A stretch of DNA of 64,000 nt from Vibrio caribbeanicus ATCC BAA-2122 (GTDB lineage Bacteria; Pseudomonadota; Gammaproteobacteria; Enterobacterales; Vibrionaceae): assembly GCF_000165125.1 (NCBI RefSeq), contig NZ_AEIU01000059.1, positions 1-64,000 of the forward strand, given 5' to 3'. The notes under the pieces were generated by a model. That model did not search any database, was not told where the DNA came from, and saw only the letters and a program-made list of their open reading frames with translations. Numbering within the stretch: position 1 is the stretch's first letter; each line of letters starts with the position of its first letter. The position numbers and the translations under genes are program-made. Shown here piece after piece: positions 35,978 through 44,080 of this stretch.

Positions 35978-37198
35978 TTAGCTCAAGTTACTTATTGATA
36001 AATACTTGCACCTTACTCGCTTCAACCTTACCGAAAAAGCTATCAATAATATTGATATAATAATTTCAAAAAAGCCCGTAATTATGAACATACTATTTAA
36101 AAAATTTTCACTTGAGTCAAGTTGGTAAATATTAATAAGCATTGCACATAAAACTATAGATATAGGATAGAATCCTTGAGCAATTAACCTCCTATAGCCA
36201 AACAAACTACCTCGACTAGATCTTTCGGTTTTATCAACCCATACGATTTGATTGGCCATATTTCCGATAGGTATTAATGCTGCTCTTAATGCAAGGAAAA
36301 TACTAAACAAAAAAATATCATATGCGAACCCAATTGCAATCCTTCCAAATAAGGCACAAATTATTGTACTAATACCGATAAGCAAGAGTGGATCAATATT
36401 AATTTTTCTTATAGAGAATAATGTTCCAATCAATGCACCAACAGCCATAAATGAGTTGTAGATTGACAATGTATAGCTAAAATTCCCAAACATTAAAAAA
36501 GCATAAGAGACTAGAAAAGCTGATGAAACACCATTTACAAGATTAAATAAACAAAAAAAACACAACGAACCCCTTAACTCAGGCGTTTGGTTTACGATTT
36601 TTCTACATAAGTTTAAACTTATATCTTCAAATATATTATCCTTTACTATTTTTACTTCTTTCAATGAAAATGAAATCATGAAAATCAAGAAAGATATAAC
36701 AATCATTGGTAATATAATATTATCAACTTTTACGTAAGAATATATAACTCCTGATAATATTGGTCCTAGTATTGATACACCTTTATTAAGGAAATCTTGA
36801 ATCCCATATGCTACTCTAAGATTTTCCTTAGGGACCTGTTCTGGTATGATAGTTATTATAGCCATGTCATTAAATGAGGATACAATTGATCTAATAGCTA
36901 AAAATAAAAATATAGTTATTATCTCATAACCGTAGTTATCAACATAAAAGTATAAGATAAGATATATTGAAAAATATAATAAAGCACAAATTTTTATAGT
37001 TTTCACCTTGCCATAAAAATCAACAGCCCGCCCGGAAAAGAAGCTTAGATAAATATTTGGAGCAATTGAAAAAAATACTGACAGGGCCATTAATGAAGCG
37101 CTATTCGTTGATTCAAATATTTTAATACTAAAGTAGAAGCTTATCATGACATTTAGAAGTGCAAGAATAGATTCACCAAGGAAAAATAAATATAACAT
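35978..37198 (-). CDS. MFS transporter (cassette gene)
   Basis: The 406-residue membrane protein has about 12 hydrophobic helices and the MFS motif-A-like loop FFSGRAVDFYGKVKTIKICA between helices 2 and 3. The overall pattern resembles small drug or metabolite efflux MFS proteins. It is in the AT-rich cassette region and flanked by direct repeats A and B, which suggests a mobile unit. Substrate unknown. Confidence 0.75.
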   Translation of the reverse strand: MLYLFFLGESILALLNVMISFYFSIKIFESTNSASLMALSVFFSIAPNIYLSFFSGRAVDFYGKVKTIKICALLYFSIYLILYFYVDNYGYEIITIFLFLAIRSIVSSFNDMAIITIIPEQVPKENLRVAYGIQDFLNKGVSILGPILSGVIYSYVKVDNIILPMIVISFLIFMISFSLKEVKIVKDNIFEDISLNLCRKIVNQTPELRGSLCFFCLFNLVNGVSSAFLVSYAFLMFGNFSYTLSIYNSFMAVGALIGTLFSIRKINIDPLLLIGISTIICALFGRIAIGFAYDIFLFSIFLALRAALIPIGNMANQIVWVDKTERSSRGSLFGYRRLIAQGFYPISIVLCAMLINIYQLDSSENFLNSMFIITGFFEIIISILLIAFSVRLKRVRCKYLSISNLS

Positions 37199-37230
37199 TT
37201 ATGCAACTCTTGTTATTGTAATTTAACTAT

Positions 37231-37313
37231 AATTCGGGACACACACCAAAGGTGGACAACACATTTTTGGACAGAAACGCGTTAGTGTTTAAAGGTGTGT
37301 GTCCTTAATTATT
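37231..37313. repeat. inverted pair of GGACACACACC repeats around hairpin
   Basis: A forward copy at 37231-37252 and a reverse copy at 37291-37313 flank about 40 bases including TTTGGACAGAAACGCG. The unit is an inverted-repeat pair typical of REP/MITE-like elements. Confidence 0.65.
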
Positions 37314-37343
37314 CAAACACAATTATTACTACAAACCAAAAAT

Positions 37344-37380
37344 ATCACGCGTTGGCGGTCGGCTTGAAGCGTTTGTTAGC
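37344..37380 (-). repeat. attC half-site
   Basis: On the minus strand GCTAACAAACGCTTCAAG then CCGACCGCCAACGCGTGA resembles the left half of a V. cholerae repeat. It is directly after the stop codon of the broken cassette gene; the right half is lost at the repeat pair. Confidence 0.65.
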
Positions 37381-37696
37381 TTATTGCTGAGTACTTACCC
37401 AATGAAAGCTCGGATAGCCTGGGTAACATCCAGCTAAACCAAATACAACACTTTTATTTGTTGCTTCTGCCGAAAGCAAAATCGACAGTGCTGCCTTGCC
37501 ATAAGTATTTGACTCACCGTCCCAACGAAGTGAACCATCATTATGGGCACACTTGCTAGTAATAGGCTTATCCAAATATACGAAGCATACATTAATTAAT
37601 ATGGCAGCCTACCTTTGTAACTTTTGCTGTTAATGCACTAGCGCTAGTACTAATCATTAAAACTACTAACGCTGAAATTTTCAGCAACTTACTCAT
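37381..37696 (-). pseudogene. frameshifted small secreted cassette protein
   Basis: The frame starts at 37696 with GGAG upstream and encodes a signal peptide (MSKLLKISALVVLMISTSAS plus A) and KVTKVGCHIN before stopping at 37592. The next frame continues with CFVYLDKPITSKCAHNDGSL and KAALSILLSAEATNKSVVFG, the rest of a family of about 100-residue secreted cassette proteins. A one-base indel near 37590-37610 would restore the reading frame. The same family appears intact at 38189-38524 on the plus strand. Confidence 0.7.
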
Positions 37697-37722
37697 TTTA
37701 TATCTCCATTGTTCATTACAAG

Positions 37723-37941
37723 CTAACAGCTATATTAGACAGAATAATTCTGTACTTAAATATAGAAATATTCTGTCTAGTATCTCAACGACGTAAACTA
37801 TGCATCTATTTTAACTAAAATAACACTAGTTTAAGCTCTAAAGTTCTATACCTGCATCACTAAATACAGATTTTTTCTGTATAGCGTGAATTGATCAGCA
37901 AAAACTTGTTGCTCCCCTTTTGGTGTGTGTTCTTAATTATT
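37723..37941. repeat. 219-bp direct repeat, copy B
   Basis: It is nearly identical to copy A over its whole length. It lies upstream of the frameshifted secreted protein gene. A further tandem GGTGTGTGTCC copy follows to 37961. Confidence 0.85.
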
Positions 37942-38078
37942 GGTGTGTGTCCTTAATTATTACATTTCAACTTATCCTCCAATGTTGATGACTAAATATA
38001 ATATTTTACTCGTGCTCATGCGCGTTTATCTCATTAGTTTAGTGAAAGCACGCACACTTATTTATTTGTATTAATAAT

Positions 38079-38104
38079 AACTCAGGACACACACCAAAAG
38101 AACT
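38079..38104 (+). repeat. GGACACACACC-type short repeat
   Basis: ACTCAGGACACACACC followed by AAAAGAACT matches the consensus, on the plus strand, about 85 bases before the small secreted protein. Confidence 0.7.
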
Positions 38105-38188
38105 AATAAATAATTGAACCAATGAATGATAAATGTCATAATTCAAAGTCATAAATTATAAATGATTTTCTGAATTATAGGAATAAGC

Positions 38189-38524
38189 ATGAAGGCTAGG
38201 TTGTTTTTATCGTTATGGGGCATTTTATTTTCACACAATTTAGTTGCTAGCGAAAGTAATGGTAAAGTAATAGATTATTGGATTCATAATACACACGACA
38301 GTTTTGCATTTAGCGTTGAGAGCCAGACAGGAAGACCTAGTTGTGCCACATTTGGAAATCCTTCTGGAAGGTATGTTGTAGACACACGTACACAAGCAGG
38401 AAAGCTAATTGTTTCTGCAGTTATGGCAGCTAAAGCAAGCGGTGCAAACATACAAGTCGGGGGTAAAGGTAAGTGCGATTACTATTCAGATTCGGAAGAT
38501 CTTCAGTTTCTCAGAGCTTATTGA
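38189..38524 (+). CDS. small secreted cassette protein
   Basis: The 111-residue product has a signal peptide (about residues 1-20, FLSLWGILFSHNLVAS). The mature domain has a Cys pair (PSCATFGNPSG and GGKGKCDYYS) and a central QAGKLIVSAVMAAKASGANI helix. The same pattern (C, R/W, GK helix, V-x-GxxC) occurs in the broken gene at 37381-37696. It is a recurrent family in Vibrio cassette arrays, of unknown function. GGAATAAGC precedes the ATG. It is the only clear plus-strand gene in the array. Confidence 0.65.
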   Translation: MKARLFLSLWGILFSHNLVASESNGKVIDYWIHNTHDSFAFSVESQTGRPSCATFGNPSGRYVVDTRTQAGKLIVSAVMAAKASGANIQVGGKGKCDYYSDSEDLQFLRAY

Positions 38525-38558
38525 TTGTTCAATAGACCAGCTAGTTATATAATTTGGC

Positions 38559-38770
38559 GGCACACACAGCTTTAAAAATAATGTCAAACCTCTCCTCTCA
38601 GTTTGAAGTTTCTATTGAGAGGTTATGTTGCTTCAAAGATATCGTCGCCGATTTTGATTGAAATAAGCTGTTTGCGTGCTGTTGTCATAAACATATCTCC
38701 TCAATGGATTATGAGAGGTTAGCGATAATCTAAATGTACGGTTGGAATCTATTTTTAAAGGTGTGTGTCC
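38559..38770 (-). mobile_element. RAYT-derived MITE-like element
   Basis: The 212-base unit is bounded by inverted ends: GGACACACACC with TTTAAAAATA on one side and GGCACACACAGC with TTTAAAAATA on the other. On the minus strand a ribosome site GAGGAG precedes ATG and the codons MTTARKQLISI, the start of a REP-associated tyrosine transposase (RAYT, Y1_Tnp family). They are followed by KIGDDIFEAT and a stop. The catalytic HUH domain is absent, so this is an internally deleted, non-autonomous derivative. Confidence 0.65.
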
Positions 38771-38958
38771 TGATTTGTTTCTTAGTGAGGTAAACGCACG
38801 CCCTCTGAATTGAGTAAAGTAGTTAATCTAAGCGATTTTGGGGCAAAGGCGAGTCAGGCAAGACTGACTGACTCCAAGGTAGACATAAATGAATCAGTCA
38901 CTTTGCTCATTTAGTAATAGATTAATTATGTCAGGTATCGTAAAACTGTGCCGAAATT

Positions 38959-38978
38959 AATTCAGGACACACACCGAA
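38959..38978 (+). repeat. GGACACACACC-type short repeat
   Basis: AATTCAGGACACACACCGAA matches the consensus; it pairs in inverted orientation with the copy at 39112-39136. Confidence 0.65.
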
Positions 38979-39039
38979 GATACTTTGGATTCATTTAATC
39001 TCAACTTTTGTTTTATCTTTACTCAGCGTTAATTCAGGA

Positions 39040-39136
39040 CTTCGTAAGCTTATGAACTCCAATTTTATGGAATGGTGTTTAGAATGCTTATTTGGACGTT
39101 TTACTCTTGGTTTTTTGGTGTGTGTCCTTAATTATT
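39040..39136 (+). repeat. inverted copy of right-edge repeat, with short repeat
   Basis: From CTTCGTAAGCTTATGAACTC to GGTTTTTTGGTGTGTGTCC it is closely similar to the reverse complement of 44900-44995. The two are inverted across about 5.8 kb of the array. Confidence 0.65.
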
Positions 39137-39163
39137 ACTGACAGTAGAAAAACTGAATCAATC

Positions 39164-39526
39164 TTAACTAAACATCTTTCCTATAAGCATTAATCCAAAA
39201 CAAAGGACATAACTCCATATCCCCAAAGCATTAACCCACATAAATAACTGGAATTTCTTTGAGTCCGTCGTTGAACGACGACGAATAAAAGGATACTTAA
39301 CCCAGTAGTCAAAACAGCGACTACCTATTTGCCAAGATAATTGATATTTAGGACGCATATAGCCTTTATCGTCGTAGTACTTGCTTAGGTCTTTAGCTAG
39401 CTGCTGATCCATAAATATAATATGCTTAAGGCTTCCGAGAGAAACAATTGAAGCCATAACCACACCTGGCACAGCCAAAACGGTAGCAAAGTACAAAAGA
39501 AAAAATGCTATATCCTTAATGCTCAT
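39164..39526 (-). CDS. small membrane protein, possible immunity protein
   Basis: The 120-residue product has two hydrophobic segments (IAFFLLYFATVLAVPGVVMA near the start and NALGIWSYVLCFGLMLIG at the end) with a charged middle (KYYDDKGYMRPKYQLSWQ). Its ATG overlaps the TGA of an upstream truncated frame (ATGA). The family is not recognised. That coupling to the C-terminus of a Gly-rich protein suggests the layout of an effector and its immunity protein. Confidence 0.55.
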   Translation of the reverse strand: MSIKDIAFFLLYFATVLAVPGVVMASIVSLGSLKHIIFMDQQLAKDLSKYYDDKGYMRPKYQLSWQIGSRCFDYWVKYPFIRRRSTTDSKKFQLFMWVNALGIWSYVLCFGLMLIGKMFS

Positions 39527-39625
39527 TGAGAACTCCAAGCATACATCTCATCAACAAACCATTTACTAGCAGTAGATCCTGCCACACCACCAACTAAATC
39601 TCCTGCTATAGCGCCACCAATAGCA
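39523..39625 (-). pseudogene. C-terminal remnant of a Gly-rich protein gene
   Basis: The remaining frame reads AIGGAIAGDLVGGVAGSTAS followed by KWFVDEMYAWSSQ and TGA. The glycine-zipper stretch is typical of C-termini of membrane-active toxins and effectors. Everything upstream was replaced by the short repeat at 39625-39653. Confidence 0.55.
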
Positions 39626-39653
39626 GTTCTTTTGGTGTATGTCCTGAATTATT
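39625..39653 (-). repeat. GGACACACACC-type short repeat truncating a gene
   Basis: On the minus strand AATTCAGGACATACACCAAA then AGAACT sits exactly at the break of the Gly-rich remnant. Confidence 0.65.
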
Positions 39654-39750
39654 TCTTTCAAGATAAAAAGTGCCACAGTAAAATCAAATTATGCTGAAAC
39701 TAGTAAATAATAATAAAATGGAATAGTTCGAACGGCTTAATACAATAGCT

Positions 39751-40356
39751 CTACTCGAAAACAAAGCCCTTGATAACCTTAGAGTAAGATATCTTTCTCA
39801 CATCCCCATCTAACTCGACAAAATACTTTCCTTTTTCACCTTTATAGGCATCGTACCATTTGTTATCTATATTAACCTGATGTCTTATTAATTTATCAAC
39901 TTTAGTTTTTCTTAGATCTAATCTTCCATCCATGGCCGCGTCGATAACTTTTATATTCTTCTCGTCAACATCTCTACTATAACTAATATAATTGAGTTCT
40001 GGCTGTTTATTGACCTGCTTTCTGGCTACTAAATCAACCGATAAGTTATTGATCTTAGAAACAACAACCACGCTCTTTTTATCAGCTGCAATAGTATATG
40101 GGATATTCCCATCATGTGTAACCAATATAGATTCAGGATCTTTTAAAGAAGGTATATTTATTATAAAACCCCCTACGGAACATTCAATTGTTTTCCCTTC
40201 ACTATCGAAATAGCTAGCATTACCATTATTTAGTTCATATTCAGGTATTGTTTTTTTTTCACAATAAATAGAATTAATACCCTCAGCTTTCAAATAGCTT
40301 GAAAATGCTAAACCAAAGATTGCTACATATAAAATATTATTCACTTTTAACCTCAT
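39751..40356 (-). CDS. secreted hypothetical protein in exporter operon
   Basis: The 201-residue product has a signal peptide (about residues 1-24, ILYVAIFGLAFSSYLKAEG) and an extracytoplasmic domain with two cysteines. It ends KGKYFVELDGDVRKISYSKV and a short tail. I do not recognise the family. The start is one base after the stop of the HlyD-like gene, so it is the last gene of the exporter operon. It could be an accessory, receptor or self-protection protein. Confidence 0.6.
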   Translation of the reverse strand: MRLKVNNILYVAIFGLAFSSYLKAEGINSIYCEKKTIPEYELNNGNASYFDSEGKTIECSVGGFIINIPSLKDPESILVTHDGNIPYTIAADKKSVVVVSKINNLSVDLVARKQVNKQPELNYISYSRDVDEKNIKVIDAAMDGRLDLRKTKVDKLIRHQVNIDNKWYDAYKGEKGKYFVELDGDVRKISYSKVIKGFVFE

Positions 40357-40357
40357 A

Positions 40358-41638
40358 TCAATTATGAACGAAAGGCTCGTTCATTGCACTATCCAGATGT
40401 AAAACCACAGAGCCAAAAATATATTCATATAGTTTTCTAGTACCAACATCGAAGTGAACTGAAACAGGAGAGTTTACCTGAAACACACCTTCTGGCAAGT
40501 TTTTACTCAGATTATTTTCTGTTATTGATATCACAACTTCATAATGTTCTTTCTTAAAATAAAAAGATTTAACTTTTCCAACTAAGTGTCCATATTTTAC
40601 TTTAGGGAAGTTTATGAGGCTGATAATTGCCTCTTGACCAGCGGATAACCAAGCAGACTCTTTTAATGGCACCTCGGCAATTATAATAGCTTCATCAGAG
40701 TTATTGGGCTGAAGGGAGAGCATATAATCACCCAAAGTCACATTAGTACCCAAACCAAACTCGCTTAGATTTGTAACTGTCCCATCTATACCGGAAAATA
40801 CCTTACTCTTTTTTAATTCATCCCTAAGTTGCAATAACTCAACTCTTAACTGGTTCGTTTTATCTTCTAATGTATGTTGTTGTGCTTCTAATTCTCGTTC
40901 TTTAATATTTAAATACAATGAAAGCTCAGTGTCTATGATTTTCTGTTGTGAAATTAAAATATTCGACTCACTAACCATCTTTTTCAAGTCTAAGTCTCTT
41001 GACTTAAGGCTAATAGTATTACTGTTTTTATCATAACTACTTATAATTTTATACTCATGAGCTGCATCTTGAATAGATACATTTTTAGAGATTTCATCAT
41101 TAATAAGTTCGATTTCTTTTAGGAATGAATTAGATACTTTTATTCTCTCATAGAGTTCATCTTTCAATGCAATATGATTATTTATCTTTTCTCTTATTTC
41201 ATTAATGCATTTATTATTGCCCCCGCGATATGTGTTATCTTTTATAAAATTAGAACACGTTTTTATTCTTTCGACTCTCTCCATATTTGTTTTTATCTGG
41301 CTTTCTAATATTTTTATTCTTTCACTCTTTTCACTAACATCAACAGAATATAGTAACTTACCCTTAGCTACCTTCGAACCAATACTTAAATCGTAGTAAT
41401 TTATTTTTCCTGCTGTAGAAGAATTTATTGTGTACACACTATTATTATAAGTAATAATACCTCTACCTAATATATTAGTATCTATCTCAAAATTAAGAAT
41501 AAATACGAAGCATGATAATAACAACAACAAATAAATACTAAATTTTTTAAGAATATTTTTTTTCTGACTATAGATTAAATCTTCCAACATAATATTCATA
41601 TCTAGTACGATTGCTATATTCTTGTATTTATTATTCAT
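40358..41638 (-). CDS. HlyD-family membrane fusion protein
   Basis: The 426-residue product has one membrane helix near residue 30-50 (FSIYLLLLLSCFVFILNFEI), a long coiled-coil (about residues 110-280, with KTNQLRVELLQLRDELKKSK) and a biotinyl-lipoyl-like beta region (GRGIITYNNSVYTINSSTAG, and VFSGIDGTVTNLSEFGLGTN). This is the periplasmic adaptor layout of type I secretion systems, like CvaA or HlyD. It overlaps the exporter gene by eight bases. Confidence 0.75.
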   Translation of the reverse strand: MNNKYKNIAIVLDMNIMLEDLIYSQKKNILKKFSIYLLLLLSCFVFILNFEIDTNILGRGIITYNNSVYTINSSTAGKINYYDLSIGSKVAKGKLLYSVDVSEKSERIKILESQIKTNMERVERIKTCSNFIKDNTYRGGNNKCINEIREKINNHIALKDELYERIKVSNSFLKEIELINDEISKNVSIQDAAHEYKIISSYDKNSNTISLKSRDLDLKKMVSESNILISQQKIIDTELSLYLNIKERELEAQQHTLEDKTNQLRVELLQLRDELKKSKVFSGIDGTVTNLSEFGLGTNVTLGDYMLSLQPNNSDEAIIIAEVPLKESAWLSAGQEAIISLINFPKVKYGHLVGKVKSFYFKKEHYEVVISITENNLSKNLPEGVFQVNSPVSVHFDVGTRKLYEYIFGSVVLHLDSAMNEPFVHN

Positions 41639-43073
41639 TAATAATTCTCAATTCAGAATTAGGGGATAATTCTCCCTTTAAGATTAGAAAATTATCTAGA
41701 ATTTTTTTTTCTAAAAAAAAACCAGAAGACTGTATAATTAGTACATCCCCCTTAGCTAACAAAAATCGTGATAACTCCAAACACTTTTCATATGAATAGT
41801 TAGACTTTGACTCTCCCAATATCTTTAAAGCAATATTCTTACATTCAACTTCATTGTAAAAACCTAATGATGCCTCTAGTGAAATAATAGTGTAGATCTC
41901 TATTTTTTCTGGCTTAATAGTAAGTATAGATGTAGTTGTATCTACTGTATCCTCAACTTCAATAGGTTTTATTCGTTTAGCATCTTCAGTCAAATGTAGT
42001 AATTTCACAATTGAATCTGGTAGTGTGGTAATAGGTTTAGATAAGGATTGAAATAAAAATAGTGTTCCAATTGTTATTTCACCTTTCATCATAAGAAATA
42101 GCGCGAACAGAGTAGAAAAGGATTGACTCAAAACTTTAAATACCTCTAGGTTATTTTTGTTTTTGCCTAATTTTACAGCATCTGAGTACCCGTTTCTCAT
42201 CACTCCAAAAAAGTTAAGGTAATAATATCTAGCTATCTCTGGTTTTTTTGAAAAATCATTAAAGTCATTATTGGCAACTATCTTATTAGTGGCAACAAAG
42301 GCCGAGTTTTTAATTCTATGCTTGGTAGATTTCCAAAAAAAGTACTTAATATAAAAGCTTATTATCGTAGTTATAGTTAAAAGAAAAACTAATCTAAAAT
42401 CGATTATAAACACTAACACAACTATAGATAGGATGCATATAAACAGTTCGTTATATATCAAGACCTTATTCAAATACTTATAAGTACAATAATGCTCTAT
42501 GCTATTAATCTTATGATTGACACTAGAGAAATTACCTTTGGATATATTGCTATCCCTTGTTTTCTCAGTAATTTTTTCAAGAAAGTTTGTTCTAACATAT
42601 ATATCTCTAATCGATTTAAATCGACTTATGATAAATAAAAACAACAAGAATCCAACTCCAGATACAATTAGTGTCTGAGTTCTACCATAAGCCATTACTT
42701 TATCTATAGCATATTGAAAATATAACCCTGATACTAAAGGTTCTAGGAAAACCAAAGTATTCAAAATCGAAATAATCAAGATGAACCTTATTTTACTTTC
42801 TCTCTTGGATTTTTCTAAGTTTGACTTTATTACAAAATGACTATTTTCTTGGTTTCTAGTGTTAATTGAAACTATCTTATCCTGTTCAATCATTTCTGTT
42901 TTTTTGGGGCGCCTGATATCGTAACCTACAAAACTAAGTACCTCAGCGAGAGTAAATTTATTGTATTGACGAATGAATGGTAATGACTTGATGCCATCAT
43001 TATCACCATCAATGGTAGAGACGATAGCCTCAACTGACTCTTTATTTATCGATGAGTCGCGTTTCATATTCAA
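41631..43073 (-). CDS. ABC exporter membrane protein lacking Walker A
   Basis: The 480-residue product matches the membrane domain of bacteriocin or type I exporters of the HlyB/RaxB type: an N-terminal cytoplasmic region (about residues 1-95, where C39 peptidase-like domains sit), then helices such as FILIISILNTLVFLEPLVSG and LIVSGVGFLLFLFIISRF. After the conserved EDAKRI stretch (about residue 367), a real exporter would carry a nucleotide-binding domain of about 220 residues. Here only about 110 residues remain, with no Walker A. A segment YEKCLELSRFLLAKGDVLII resembles a vestige of the signature helix and Walker B strand with the acidic residues lost. Confidence 0.7.
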   Translation of the reverse strand: MNMKRDSSINKESVEAIVSTIDGDNDGIKSLPFIRQYNKFTLAEVLSFVGYDIRRPKKTEMIEQDKIVSINTRNQENSHFVIKSNLEKSKRESKIRFILIISILNTLVFLEPLVSGLYFQYAIDKVMAYGRTQTLIVSGVGFLLFLFIISRFKSIRDIYVRTNFLEKITEKTRDSNISKGNFSSVNHKINSIEHYCTYKYLNKVLIYNELFICILSIVVLVFIIDFRLVFLLTITTIISFYIKYFFWKSTKHRIKNSAFVATNKIVANNDFNDFSKKPEIARYYYLNFFGVMRNGYSDAVKLGKNKNNLEVFKVLSQSFSTLFALFLMMKGEITIGTLFLFQSLSKPITTLPDSIVKLLHLTEDAKRIKPIEVEDTVDTTTSILTIKPEKIEIYTIISLEASLGFYNEVECKNIALKILGESKSNYSYEKCLELSRFLLAKGDVLIIQSSGFFLEKKILDNFLILKGELSPNSELRIINE

Positions 43074-43185
43074 GTCCTAAAATCCGGAACCGAGCTTGAT
43101 TAAGCTATAATAGCCTTTCATATGGCAACCCTAAAAAGGCCTAGCTTAACTGCGAGGCCTTCTTTACATTAATAACCCATTTTAT

Positions 43186-43557
43186 CTAATAAAGGTCGAT
43201 GCCTAATGCTTCTGCTTCAGCCTGCCTCTCTAGTACTACCTCCCCCAAGGCACCGATTTGGCTACCTAGATTTGTACTCATTACGGCTTCTGCCATATGA
43301 TCACCAACTGTTGCTCCTCCACCGACTTCACTGAAAGAGTTGTAAGTATTTGCGGCATCCACAACATCTTTAGCAACACCTAGAGCCCCTTTTACCGGGT
43401 TGATTGGTCCTGTCCCTGTCGAGATAACTGAAATAGCATTGTTAAAGCCGCTGGAAATTGCTTCGAAAGCTGGATTATTGTCGCTCCAAGTCGGGCCTTC
43501 CTCAAGGCATGGATCGTAGCCATCATCATGGTTCATACAGTCTTTTGGGTTGTACAC
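43186..43557 (-). CDS. small Gly-rich protein, candidate exported substrate
   Basis: The 123-residue product has no signal peptide. It begins YNPKDCMNHDDGYDPCLEEG with two cysteines, then a Gly/Ala/Ser-rich amphipathic region (SSGFNNAISVISTGTGPINP and KGALGVAKDVVDAANTYNSF) and a helical acidic end. The start is GTG with AAGGAAAA upstream. As the first gene of the exporter operon, small and glycine-rich, it looks like a bacteriocin-like or secreted substrate. There is no early double-glycine leader; a GGG occurs at about residue 79. The family is not recognised. Confidence 0.6.
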   Translation of the reverse strand: MYNPKDCMNHDDGYDPCLEEGPTWSDNNPAFEAISSGFNNAISVISTGTGPINPVKGALGVAKDVVDAANTYNSFSEVGGGATVGDHMAEAVMSTNLGSQIGALGEVVLERQAEAEALGIDLY

Positions 43558-43860
43558 AAAAATTTTCCTTATAAAAATCAGATTGATAGGTGATGAACTC
43601 TGATAACACCAAAACGCATCATGTATACATCTCTTAATTCGGCTGCTGATATTAGTGTAAAAAAAATGATATGCAACAAAATGATTAAGTTAAATGAATA
43701 CATGTGATACAGATCATTTTTTCAGTGATTATTTAGAGGGATTATTATGATCAGACTGATGGTAAAATTTGGAAGCATATACTTTAGCTCTGGCTTAACG
43801 TACTGAAGGGACTTTCAGATTATGGCATTAATGCTGTACTAATCAGCTTTGATTAAAAAA

Positions 43861-43922
43861 ACTCAGGACACACACCAATATAACCAAAAGGGGGGAGCAA
43901 CACGTTTCTGGACAGAAACGTG
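43861..43922 (+). repeat. GGACACACACC repeat with perfect hairpin
   Basis: A forward short repeat (43861-43878) is followed by AAAAGGGGGGAGCAACA and the hairpin CACGTTTCTG/CAGAAACGTG with a two-base loop. The GGGGAGCAACA tail is shared with direct repeats A and B, and the hairpin sequence recurs in diverged form at about 37262-37280. Confidence 0.65.
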
Positions 43923-43988
43923 CTAGTACATTTTCTATATTAAAAAATCATTAATAAGTGCGGCTATGGCAAATAGTAAAAATGAAGT

Positions 43989-44000
43989 GCAGGACACACA
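43989..44000 (+). repeat. GGACACACAC-type short repeat (partial)
   Basis: GCAGGACACACA is a shortened copy of the consensus. Confidence 0.45.
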
Positions 44001-44031
44001 ATTTACTTATATAGAAGCTCGGGTTTGTCCA

Positions 44032-44080
44032 ACACTTGGGATTTAACGTTGGCTACGCAACGCTTAATCCTTATCTGTTA
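44032..44080 (-). repeat. attC-like site after GNAT gene
   Basis: On the minus strand it starts at the stop codon with TAACAGATAAGGATTAAGC and folds back on itself through GGATTAAGCGTTG and CAACGTTAAATCC around GCGTAGC. It is shorter than a full attC but is at the right place. Confidence 0.5.

Larger units (their letters stand above)
37691..38188. other. repeat-filled spacer
   Basis: Apart from direct repeat B and three short repeats, this gap contains only AT-rich sequence between genes on opposite strands and no credible gene. Confidence 0.4.
38525..39163. other. repeat-rich spacer
   Basis: It contains the MITE-like element (38559-38770), a diverged copy of the 44825-44995 repeat, and two short repeats (38959, 39112). 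No intact gene was seen. Confidence 0.45.
43558..44077. other. spacer with repeats and perfect hairpin
   Basis: The gap holds two short repeats (43861 and 43989) and a hairpin at 43901-43922, otherwise AT-rich sequence that should include the promoter of the exporter operon. No gene was recognised. Confidence 0.45.

Noticed and set aside
35978-37198. Exporter partner of the ATPase-less ABC protein
   Set aside because: The MFS gene is 3 kb away, separated by cassette boundaries and repeats, so no link is supported.
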